In this document: positions 46,096-55,599 of the stretch, one piece after another
Layout of the letters: each line of letters starts with the position of its first letter
How positions within the stretch are numbered: position 1 is the stretch's first letter
NCBI RefSeq assembly: GCF_027943255.1
Contig: NC_072893.1
Coordinates: forward strand, 248,001 to 312,000
DNA length: 64,000 nt
Direction: 5' to 3'
DNA from: Anastrepha obliqua
Lineage: Eukaryota > Arthropoda > Insecta > Diptera > Tephritidae
Made by a program: the position numbers and the translations under genes
Notes under the pieces: model-generated
Databases searched by the model: none
Seen by the model: the letters and a program-made list of their open reading frames with translations, nothing else
Told to the model about the DNA's origin: nothing

Positions 46096-47176
46096 CAGTG
46101 CACTCGCGATAACTCGAACTAATTAAAACAGACGCTGTTCGATTTATCGAATTTGTTCGACTTATCAATTGAGTGTGCTATGTTAAAAAAACAATCATCG
46201 ATATCGATTTTTCGATCGATTGTTGAAAATGGAAGCCAGTAGAAAATTTCTGTAGTATAGTTTCGTTATACGAATTACATTTTGGTCCATTGGCTGGATC
46301 AATGGTGTCGCATTCGGCGGCATAAACATAGTTAAAATTAAACCATCCTCGGACTTTAATTCGATTTCGTTGTGATGTGATGGGGCATTATCAATTAGAA
46401 GAAGAGCCTTCTCAGGTAGTCCCCCATCTTTCAAATATTTTCTTACCTAAATATTAAAGTCATTTAACTTGGTTAAAAAAATTGTTTTAATGAATCTGGA
46501 TTTTACCTGCGGCACGAACGAATTATGAAACCAGTCTTTGAAAATCGCCGAAGTCATCCAGGCTGATTTGGAATTTTTGTACTCCACCGGACAGTTAAAA
46601 TTTTTGAAAACACGATGATTTCTTGCTTTGTCAATAACGAGAAGTTTAAGCTTATGGTTGCCGGTAGCGTTAGTGCAAGCCATAAATTGCCTTATCTTTC
46701 TTTTTTATAAGACTTATGGTGGACTTGGCTACCCCATATTCCTTCGCTAGAGAAGTAACACTACGTCCACGTTTAATTTTGTTAAGGACTTCAGCCCTCT
46801 CTTTTAATGTTAAACACTTCATCCTTTTACGATCCATTACTCACGTGCACTGATACACTACAAATGACAAATTTAAAGCAATTTGGTCAATGCAAGATGT
46901 TGTTCCCAGAAAACTAACGGGATATTAACGCCGAAATATTCATATGGACAATACACTAGTATACATATAATTTATATACATATACTATTACATATGTATC
47001 TATGTACAAAATGTACATGTTTGAAAAGAATGTGTGTACAAATAAATTTGTTTTTTTGTTCGAGTTATAGCGCTTTTTTATTGTTCGAGTTACAAAGAAG
47101 TCAATAGGGGAAAAAATGTGTTCGAGTTAGCACGTCGTTCGACTTAGCGGCTATTCGAGTTACCGCGAGTGCACTG
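46096..47176 (-). mobile_element. pogo/Tigger-like DNA transposon with TIRs and TA duplication
   Basis: The ends CAGTGCACTCGCGATAACTC and its near-perfect inverted partner (one mismatch over 23 bp) lie at 46096 and 47176, each next to a TA (46094-46095 and 47177-47178), as in the Tc1/mariner superfamily. Length is 1,081 bp. It encodes a shortened pogo-type transposase on the minus strand. AT-rich sequence with TATA-like motifs lies between the gene start (46837) and the right TIR. Confidence 0.92.
46195..46837 (-). pseudogene. pogo/Tigger-like transposase, internally deleted, with a probable 60-bp intron
   Basis: From the ATG on 46837: a CENP-B-type N-terminal HTH (MDRKRMKCLTLKERAEVLNK, then SLAKEYGVAKSTISLIKKK). 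After a frameshift near 46685 comes the catalytic domain: MACTNATGNHKLKLLVIDKA, SAWMTSAIFKDWF, FVPQ. Then 46447-46506 reads GTAAAATCC...ATATTTAG, a 60-bp GT-AG segment, after which VRKYLKDGGLPEKALLLIDN (Asp) continues and PPNATPLIQPMDQNV carries the last Asp. The second HTH and first catalytic Asp region (NADESGL type) are missing, so the enzyme is dead. The family is normally 450-550 residues; here about 200. Confidence 0.85.
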
Positions 47177-47309
47177 TATATAAATGTGAAAATCTGTCCC
47201 TATGTTCGCTTATAACTCGAGAATGGCTGAACGGATTTATCTTATCTTGGTCTTGAATTATTCGTGGAGGTCTAGGGAAGGTTTTAAAGGTGAGAAAAAT
47301 TCGAATAAT

Positions 47310-48720
47310 TGCCGGGAAATGGTCAAAACGTGGACCCGGGTAACCTTCGGATGTGTATATACAATATGGGTATCAAATGAAAGCTGTTGGTGAATGCTTT
47401 AGTTCAGAGTATTTTTCATGCCGCTCCGTGACTAGGGTCTCGAGATAGAGACCAAAACGTGGACCCTAGAATGTGTTTGTACAATATGAATATCAAATTG
47501 AAGCTGTTGGTGAATGCTTTAGTACAGAGTATTTTTCATGCCGCTCCGAGACTGGGGTCTCGAGATATAGGTCAAAACGTGGGCCCGGGTAACCTTCGGA
47601 TGTGTATATACAATATGGGTATCAAATGGAAGCTGTTGGTGAATGCTTTAGTTCAGAGTATTTTTCATCCCGCTCCGTGACTAGGGTCCCGAGATAGAGA
47701 CCAACACGTGGACCCTAGAATGTGTTTGTACAATATGAATGTCAAATTGAAGCTGTTGGTGAATGCTTTAGTACAGAGTATTTCTCATGCCGCTCCGTGA
47801 CTGGGGTCTCGAGATATAGGTCAAAACGTGGACCCGGGTAACCTTCGGATGTGTATATACAATATGGGTATCAAATGAAAGCTGTTGGTGAATGCTTTAG
47901 TTCAGAGTATTTTTCATGCCGCTCCGTGACTAGGGTCTCGAGATAGAGACCAAAACGTGGACCCAAGAATGTGTTTGTACAATATGAATGTCAAATTGAA
48001 GCTGTTGGTGAATGCTTTAGTACAGAGTATTTTTCATGCCGCTCCGAGACTGGGGTCTCGAGATATAGGTCAAAACGTGGGCCCGGGTAACCTTCGGATG
48101 TGTATATACAATATTGGTATCAAATGGAATCTGTTGGTGAATGATTTAGTTCAGAGTATTTTTCATGCCGCTCCGTGACTAGGGTCCCGAGATAGAGACC
48201 AACACGTGGAGCCTAGAATGTGTTTGTACAATATGGATATCAATTGGAAGCTGTTGGTGAATGCTTTAGTACAGAGTATTTCTCATGCCGCTCCGTGACT
48301 GGGGTCTCGAGATATAGGTCAAAATGTGGGCCCGGGTAACCTTCGGATGTGTATATACAATATGGGTATCAAATGGAAGCTGTTGGTGAATGCTTTAGTT
48401 CAGAGTATTTTTCATGCCGCTCCGTGACTAGGGTCCCGAGATAGAGACCAACACGTGGACCCTAGAATGTGTTTGTACAATATGGATATCAATTGAAAGC
48501 TGTTGGTGAATGCTTTAGTACAGAGTATTTCTCATGCCGCTTCGTGACTGGGGTCTCGAGATATAGGTCAAAACGTGGGCCCGGGTAACCTTTGGTTGTG
48601 GATGTGCAATATGGGCATCAAATGAAAGCTGTCGATAAGTGCTTTAATGTGGGGTAATTTTCATACCTATTGATGACTAGGGTTTCGAAATATATGCCAA
48701 AACGTGGACCCACCATGTCT
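47310..48720 (+). repeat. Helitron internal array, alternating 120/129-bp units (249-bp period)
   Basis: The phrase CTGTTGGTGAATG(C)TTTAG starts at 47384, 47504, 47633, 47753, 47882, 48002, 48131, 48251, 48380 and 48500, with a diverged eleventh at 48629. The spacings alternate 120 and 129 bp. One unit type has GTACAATATGAATATCAA and AGTACAGAGT, the other ATACAATATGGGTATCAA and AGTTCAGAGT. The open frames at 47459-47680 and 47957-48178 are repeat-derived. Confidence 0.95.
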
Positions 48721-48759
48721 TTGCCCAGCGAAGCGGGCCGGGTTTGCTAGTGCCAAATA

Positions 48760-49360
48760 AAAACAAAAATTGAAATATTTTTGGGCAGGTATTTTTATAA
48801 AAATATGGAGAAGCAAATAAAACCATACTCAGACATATTCAGTTTGTCATAAATAAATGTGTGCATCAAGTTTCCTTCAACGATTTAATTCGCTCCGTTG
48901 AAGGAAGGCGTTGAAATTCTGAAAGTGATCTAGGAAACCTTTTGATAGTCCAATTTTTGAAGATTCAAGATACATATAAAAATTTTAAGGAATTTTTGGC
49001 TCTTGTTGTATTACTTTACCGTTACTAAAATCCAGGAGCCTCACCTTTAATTTTAGTAAAAAAAGGCACATCGCTATGTAAGATAACGTGGTATTACGCG
49101 TTATATACGCGTTTTTATTATTTTCACTAAAAACTAAGGAATAATCCCATTCGCAAATGATTAAAGAATTAAAAATTAAAAGAAAAAAAGTTACTTTGCA
49201 GGATTTGACACTCAATATTTGGCTTATTGTACATAGGTATAATGAGAAATTCGATAAATTTGTTACCCCAGGGCTTATGCTTTTCTGAAATATATACATA
49301 AGTACCGTAGAAACACGATTCTTGCACATACTCGATACTTGCAACAAATTTTTTTTATTG
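48760..49360. other. AT-rich non-coding stretch
   Basis: No gene recognised. The minus frame at 48985-49347 is Ser/Phe/Leu-rich with no motif. Confidence 0.3.
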
Positions 49361-49365
49361 CGTAC

Positions 49366-51484
49366 TCAGTACTTGCGACATTAGAACATTTTTACCTCGA
49401 TAATTACAACATTTTTTGTTTTGTCTCTCTCTTTTGCTTTTTTACATTGTATTTTTGAGAATAAAGCAGGACGAAGTACCGTCGATACCAGTTTTATATT
49501 TACTTTTGCAGGGTGTAGTCTCATAATGGTAAAGAGAAAATTTAGGCTACTTACAATAAAAGAAAAAGCCGACAGTCTGAACAATTAAATACATTCATAT
49601 TATACATTAGCTTTCAAAAAACTTTCGCGTGCATAGAGCAACAATAACTTGTATTAAAAAAATAAACAGTCCATAAAGAAATTTGTTACGCGATCTGAAT
49701 CCGGTGCAGGTAAAAGAAAACTCTTAACATTTCTGAGTTTCCAAAAATGGAAAGGCATTGTTCAATTGATTTACGGATCAAAGGACCAAAAGCGTCCCAA
49801 TTACAAGTGCTATGCTAAAAGAGAAAATCAGGTTATTACGCGGCAAAATTCAGGAAAAACCTGGATGCTTTCACGCTAGTAGTTGTTGGGTTGGAAACTT
49901 TAAAAAGAGGCATGGAATACGATGGCTAAAAATTTCCGGAGAAAAATTATCAAATAAGGAGTCACTCTTATCAACCCATTTTTAGGCAAATTTAACAACA
50001 AAAGTATGGATCTATGCTTGACAAAAGAGCAGACACAGTGGCTCAATAAAGGGCTCGGACATGCACCTTCAAATTCAAAATTTTTTAAGAAATGCAAGTT
50101 AAATATTTTTATTTTTATACTTTTCTATTGGGAATTCAAATAGGATTTTAATAATAGTAATAATAATTTACGAACCCATTACCTCCTCGATATAAAAAAT
50201 GTATCATGGAGCATTCGCAAAATTGGTGTCAAAAAATAAGTCGAACATCAGGAATTATTGCGATTGTTTGGCACTTTAATTTATTCTCGGTAGAAAAGTG
50301 CAAAGGAAGAACCAAACGTAATAAACTAAAATAAAATTTCAATTATATATGTACATAGGTAGACAACGTGAACAAAGTTCAATTGAAGTCAGAAATTTAA
50401 TTATTAGTCATCATTCAAAGGGTAAAACCGTTCCGGAAAACGCAGAAATATTGAATAAATCCGAATTCAACTGTATACGACGTAATAAAACGTTTCAAAG
50501 AAACAAAATCCGTGGAAAATAAAAAGAAATCGGGACTACCAAAACTGTTTTCGTATGTAGATGAACGGTGGATATGAAAAATCCAAATTTGAGCACTCCT
50601 AAGCTCGCAACAAAAGTCGCTCAACACCTTAATATTAACTGCAACCCCGAAAGTATACGTATTGTGTTGTGAAATAATTAAGAGTTACACGAAAAAAATC
50701 TTTCATCAGCGAGATTAACCGATACAAGAGAACAAAGCGTTATGGGGTTAAGGATTTCGAGTTCTGGAAGCACGTTTTATTTGCAGATGAATGCAGGTTT
50801 AACATATTTAGGTCAGATGGACAATCATATGTATGAAGAAGACCTAATGAAGAGTTGCCGGAAAAAACTTATGTCCGACCGTTAAACATGGGGGTGGGTC
50901 GGTAATGGTATGTGGTCGTATGTCCGCTGCTGGTAATGGAAATTCGTGATTCATTAACGGCAATGTGGACCGTAGACACTACCTAACAACTATGAAAGAA
51001 AATTTGGTCGAAAGGGCTGACAAGTTGGGAATTAAGGACAATTTCCAGTACTACCATGACAACGATCACAAGCATAAGACACTTGAAGTTTGTTTCTGTT
51101 TTCGTAGTTTTGAAAAATACGCTTAAAGAACGAAAATAAATGTGACACATAAGCGCATTAGATTTGCATTTTAATATATTACATATTTTTTTATTTAAAA
51201 CCATTTCACTTGGGTGTCCGAGTTGTTTATCAAGCCAATGTATGCATATAACGCCGACAAGTCTGGCTTGTTTTGGAAGCTCTTACCGGATAAATATTTT
51301 GTGCGCTCAAAAACACTTCGGCTCCGGGGCATAAGATCAGTAATGAGAGAATAATTAAAAAAGTTGTCTTTAATTTCAAATGAAACTTATCGCATTAAAG
51401 TATATTTAATTAATGTAATGAAAACTAATAAACTTGGATTGCTATCAGTTAAAAAACTATTTTAATTTGCATAGAAAAAATCCC
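49366..51484 (+). mobile_element. Second pogo-like element, split, with a Tc1-like element inside
   Basis: CAGTACTTGCGACATTAG at about 49366 may be the 5' end (a similar CAGTACTTGCGACA recurs in the same orientation at about 51484). The transposase opens with the ATG at 49526 (MVKRKFRLLTIKEKADSLNN). It continues through frameshifts with RATITCIKK, ITSAMLKEKIRLLRGK, and WVGNFKKRHGIRWLKISGEK (HTH_CENPB, to about 49990). The next family block, YNADKSGLFWKLLPDK (first catalytic region; NADESGLYW in the family), appears only at 51240-51300. Between them lies a Tc1-like transposase. The rest of the catalytic domain is gone. Confidence 0.65.
50358..51110 (+). pseudogene. Tc1/Bari-like transposase, nearly full N-terminal two thirds
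   Basis: It begins near GRQREQSSIEVRNLIISHHS (start codon degraded to ATA at about 50357) and GKTVPENAEILNKS (first HTH). Next come RNKTFQRNK, PNLSTPKLATKVAQHLNINC (second HTH), DFEFWKHVLFADECRFNIFR (first catalytic Asp), and HYLTTMKENLVERADKLGIK. DNFQYYHDNDHKHKTLEV holds the second Asp (family HDNDPKHT). The QSPDxNPIE part with the catalytic Glu is missing: sequence runs to AAACCATTTCACTTGGGTGT and CCGAGTTG at 51200-51220, which looks like a Tc1 3' end. Several stops. Confidence 0.8.
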
Positions 51485-51489
51485 AGTAC

Positions 51490-52100
51490 TTGCGACAACC
51501 TCGAGAGTTGCACTGAGCCCGGTTTTCATTACGTACTCGAATCGAGTTTCTATTGTATATGTATATTTAAAAATAATAACAAATAACGGCAAATAAAAGC
51601 ATAGAAAAATCAAAGCAAACGCAGCAGCATCTCTTTCATGCATACGTTAACAGTAGAAGATTGAAGATTAACAAATACCAATGGAATTGATGCCCTCTTT
51701 ATATTTATGTTATGAATTTTACTATTTACTAAAAAATCGTGACAAAAATATTTTTATATGCTGCAAAACAAACTCAACATTAAAGAGAGCAATAAAATTG
51801 TTATTTGTTATTTCGTTCGAGCGAAAAATACTTGTACCATGGCAACAAAGAGAGGAGGCGCTCTTATATACCATATTATATCTAAGTAATGTTTTTGTGA
51901 AAGCGGATGTGAATGGACTAAAAACAAAAACGGGCATTACAGCAAAGAAACTTCTCATATCTATTTGTGTGTTTCGTTTGACCAATTCTTTTAAAAGTGT
52001 GTGTATGTGCTAGATGTCCATGAGTATGCCTATAGGACTTTAAAAGACCTATAACCCCTTTTGTAAAAAATGAATACAATTTGTGATACGAGCACTATAG
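51490..52100. other. Non-coding stretch
   Basis: The 110-codon frame at 51681-52013 has mixed hydrophobic and basic content and no motif. Nothing else seen. Confidence 0.3.
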
Positions 52101-52103
52101 TGG

Positions 52104-52377
52104 TTGAAAGCTATTTATGTTGAAAAAATCATGAAAATCGTATCCTGTAACATGTTACCAAAAAGCGGAATTTCAAATTCTATAACTAGCATAGATACCT
52201 ATGTTTCACCCAGATATACAGAAAATGTCAAAGGTGACACTTGAAAGCTATTTATGTTGAAAAATTCATGAAAATCGTATCCTGTAACATGTTACCAAAA
52301 AGTGGAATTTCAAATTCTATAACTAGTATAGATACCTATGTTTCACCCAGATATACAGAAAATGTCAAAGTTGACAC
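52104..52377. repeat. 137-bp tandem duplication
   Basis: Two adjacent copies, 52104-52240 and 52241-52377, differ at only about six positions (for example AAAAAGCGGA versus AAAAAGTGGA, ACTAGCATAG versus ACTAGTATAG). Each contains ATCGTATCCTGTAACATGTT and GTTTCACCCAGATATACAGA. No coding frame. Confidence 0.92.
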
Positions 52378-52379
52378 TG

Positions 52380-55300
52380 AGTCTTAACATCGTCTGACGT
52401 AGTAGCTAAAGTTACTCTCACATTTAACAGAAATTCGAGATTTAAACCATTATCCAAGGGTTCATATTTTAGGTAATTTAGCTTTTAATGGTTCCTTTCT
52501 AAGCATTAAGCACAGGTTTTTGAACACACAATTTAAAATGTATTACTTTAAGATATGTCTGTATTAATTAGTAAATACGTAATTTTTAAAATGAGTTTAT
52601 CTTAAATTTTAAATGGTTTTATTTGGAAAATAAATAAATAAAATCTGCATTCCAAGAGCTACTTAAAAAAATCCAAAAACCCCGGTATCAAAACTTTCCG
52701 CTAATATTGGGGACCCTGGTGCATGTAAATTTGTTTCAATTATACTAATTTTGGTTTCTGCTTTGTGCTTCCGGTTCCCGTTAGTAAACAAAAACAAAAA
52801 ACGAGTCTTCCTGAGCAAAGCCTGAATGTGTGCGGTTTGTGATATCACATTATAATGTCTATTTAGTTGAAAGCATTTGCTTGGTATTGATTGAAACTGT
52901 GAGCTAAGCTTGTTAGATGACACTCCTACTTACTACGAGGGTTGTATTTTTATTCACGGAATACTTGACCGCCATTTTATAGAAATTGAGATCTTTGAAT
53001 TAAGCAAATATGTACATATGTATATATGTACATGACTAAAATTAAGGAATTTGGTAAAGTTGTGGCCGAAAATATCTATTAATTAATTGATGTTTAAATG
53101 GCTACAATTAAAATTGTGTTTCAGCAAGTGCGCATTCTTAATGATGCCTACATACATACTTTTGTGTTAACTTTTTATTGCTCGATATACGAGTAAGTGT
53201 AATGTATTGTATGTGTATGTATTTATGATTCCTTTATAAAATTCTAAAATCAAATTGCATGTGTCACCCATATTTGTGTTAGTGTATATGTTGTACGCTT
53301 GATGATTTTTGAGTTTCCGCTCATTATTTCAGTAAATATTTTATTTTGTTCTGTGGTTATTGTATACTTAAATAACACGGTTCCATCCGCTGAACATCCA
53401 TTACTCCTAAAATCATCAATTATGCTTAACCAACTGTTAAAATATAAACTAAAATGTACTTAATGTTGAATTTTATGGCGCTGTCAACACATTTGACGTA
53501 ACTACCGAGCGGCTTTAACATTAGCAACAAGTGCGACCACAATCATTAGAGTTAGTCAATTGCAACTATCTCCGATTTGTTGAATTGTTGGAAACCAAGC
53601 TGTTAAATTTTGTTTTGATAATGTGAAAGAAATTTATAAAGAGTAGAGCAGCAAAAGAAAAGCGGCGCAATTATATTAAAATTTGAGGAAGAATAGTTAA
53701 ATAACGTTTGCTTACTATAAAAAAATTATATTCTTGAATCCCTGATGCGTAACGTGAAGTATTAATGCAAACACGTTACGTGTACTCGTAAGGTGAATAT
53801 GTAAATTGAATAACATTTCAACTGCCAGGTGCTAAATGATAGCATCACAATTTCTAAATGAAATAGGCCGAAAAATAAAATTTAACTAAATTTACAGATT
53901 TAAAAAAACACACACACACACAAAAATACCATGAATAACTCATGCACCCTCAAAGTAGCTTATCTAAAATATAATGCACCTAATTTGTTCCATTACCACT
54001 GCGACTCTCGCACTCGTAACTATAAACATGTAACACTGTCAGAGGCAACAACAAAAGGTTCCAGCGAGGCCATTTAATGCACACCACTAACCATCGGACA
54101 TAAAAAAACACAAAAATACAAAAATAACTGGTAACACGCAGAGTAGCACAAATAATTTGATCGTTTTGCCAACCAAATGGCTATTCAGTACGACTGGTCA
54201 CCGCCGTAACCGGAAGTGATGGTTATCTGCCTCCAACACCCGTACACTTTACTTCTAGAGTAAGTCTAGTGCATGTTTGGAAATGTCAGTAGAATGGCAC
54301 CACTTGAAATTACTGGTCATACCATAAAAACATGTGATTAGTAGAAAGAAATTTATAATCAACTTCGAGCAATGGCTATGTTAAACTGCTTTGCATTATT
54401 ATAACAGTGGTTTTAAAATTTTCATAGCGTGTGGATTAATTCTGTATTTTGTTAGTGAATATACTAATTATACTTGTATATGTATTTGTGAGTCCTATCA
54501 CAATATAAGCACATCAGTTTTTGATTCTACATTATTTTGGTTATAAGTACATTATACATAATAATACATGCATACATTTATACATATGTACAAGCATATA
54601 TAGAGTAATTGAAAATATCTTTTTCGTGATAATAAAAGTACATAAAATCAAATTGACACCCATTATTATCGTAAGGTATATGTACTATGTACTTATATAT
54701 TTACATAACGACTCACAATTTTATTCATTGGGTATAAAAATAGCGTGGCGGCCCATCATAGAGCAAAGCTAAAACGTCCAGGTTGCATGTTTGTTTATAG
54801 GAGCCATAATGCAACGTTCCGGAAAACGCCGTGGCACGAATCCGCAACAGCGTGCGATAAGCAAACATTTAACGATTACGTTTACGATTACATAAGAATA
54901 TAATATTTACAATTAATCGCATTTAACACAAGCGAGCACTTCACCAGTAGGCAAACTTTTATTTTCATTTATTTTTTGTTGTGGTATCGTACCTATTGTT
55001 CACTGGCTTGCCTACGCTGCAACCTGTTTGCCAGTCGTTTTAAATGGTTGGGCGAAATACATACATGCACGGAATTCAACAATTAATTTGGCATGCAGTT
55101 TTTGACTTTATTGTCTTCCGTCTTTTCCAGACATTTAACTTTGCGGTTGCTTCATTGTATTGAAACAGAGTTCTAGTAACGAAGAAATCAGACATGAATT
55201 AATTTAAAATACATCTTCAATTTTCTTCTCTTTATTTTATTTTTTCTCTTTAAGAAAATTTTAAACAAACACTTTACCAAATTATGCCACTTTGCTGAGC

Positions 55301-55410
55301 TGAATCGGATGATGTCATGCATTTTTAACCAAAGTTATGGTGCTAGTAATGATTTTGCATCCTAAAATAATGAAATAAATGTGTAATTTTATATAAAAAA
55401 CCTGTGTATA
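52380..55410. other. Long AT-rich non-coding stretch
   Basis: No recognisable gene. A short (CA)n run lies at about 53909-53922. The frame at 52663-52923 (-) has no motif. Confidence 0.35.
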
Positions 55411-55414
55411 GTAA

Positions 55415-55590
55415 ACCTGCTAGTGTATTTGTGCCATGTAAAAGCTCTTCATAAAAACCATCTGCCATTCAGAGGGGGCTTAAATCTGCAGTAGAAAACA
55501 TTAAACGCACACCACAAAAATGAGGAAAAGTTTGGTCACACACCCAAAAAGGGTGTAAGCGCTAATTTTATACACACATATACATATATA
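55415..55590 (+). repeat. tRNA-derived SINE, old 5'-truncated copy
   Basis: Diverged SINE 3' half: GTGTATTTGTGCCATGTAAA, CATCTGCCATTCAGAG, AAACGCACACCACAAAAATG and ACACACCCAAAAAGGGTGTA. The head is missing and the tail is short. Confidence 0.75.
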
Positions 55591-55599
55591 CATAATCAT

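Larger units (their letters stand above)
46088..48750 (+). mobile_element. Non-autonomous Helitron, 5' tip split by a pogo-like insertion
   Basis: The 3' end is clear: GCCCAGCGAAGCGGGCCGGG hairpin, then TTTGCTAG ending at 48750, before a host T. The 5' end is taken as TCTATATA at 46088 (after a host A) and continues as TATAAATGTGAAAATCTGTC from 47179 once the pogo-like element is removed. The downstream phrase GTTCGCTTATAACTCGAGAA is typical of insect Helitron 5' regions. Net length is about 1.58 kb. The 3' end is like that of the Helitron at 15920-17863, the 5' end differs. No Rep-helicase. Confidence 0.8.

Noticed and set aside
47459..48178. Two near-identical 73-codon ORFs (MDPRMCLYNM...) as genes
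   Set aside because: They are repeat-phase frames in the 249-bp array.
47310..48720. CRISPR-like array
   Set aside because: Units are 120-129 bp with no short repeat/unique spacer pattern, and the context is eukaryotic.
49366..51500. CAGTACTTGCGACA at both borders as terminal inverted repeats
   Set aside because: Both lie in the same orientation, so they are not an inverted pair.
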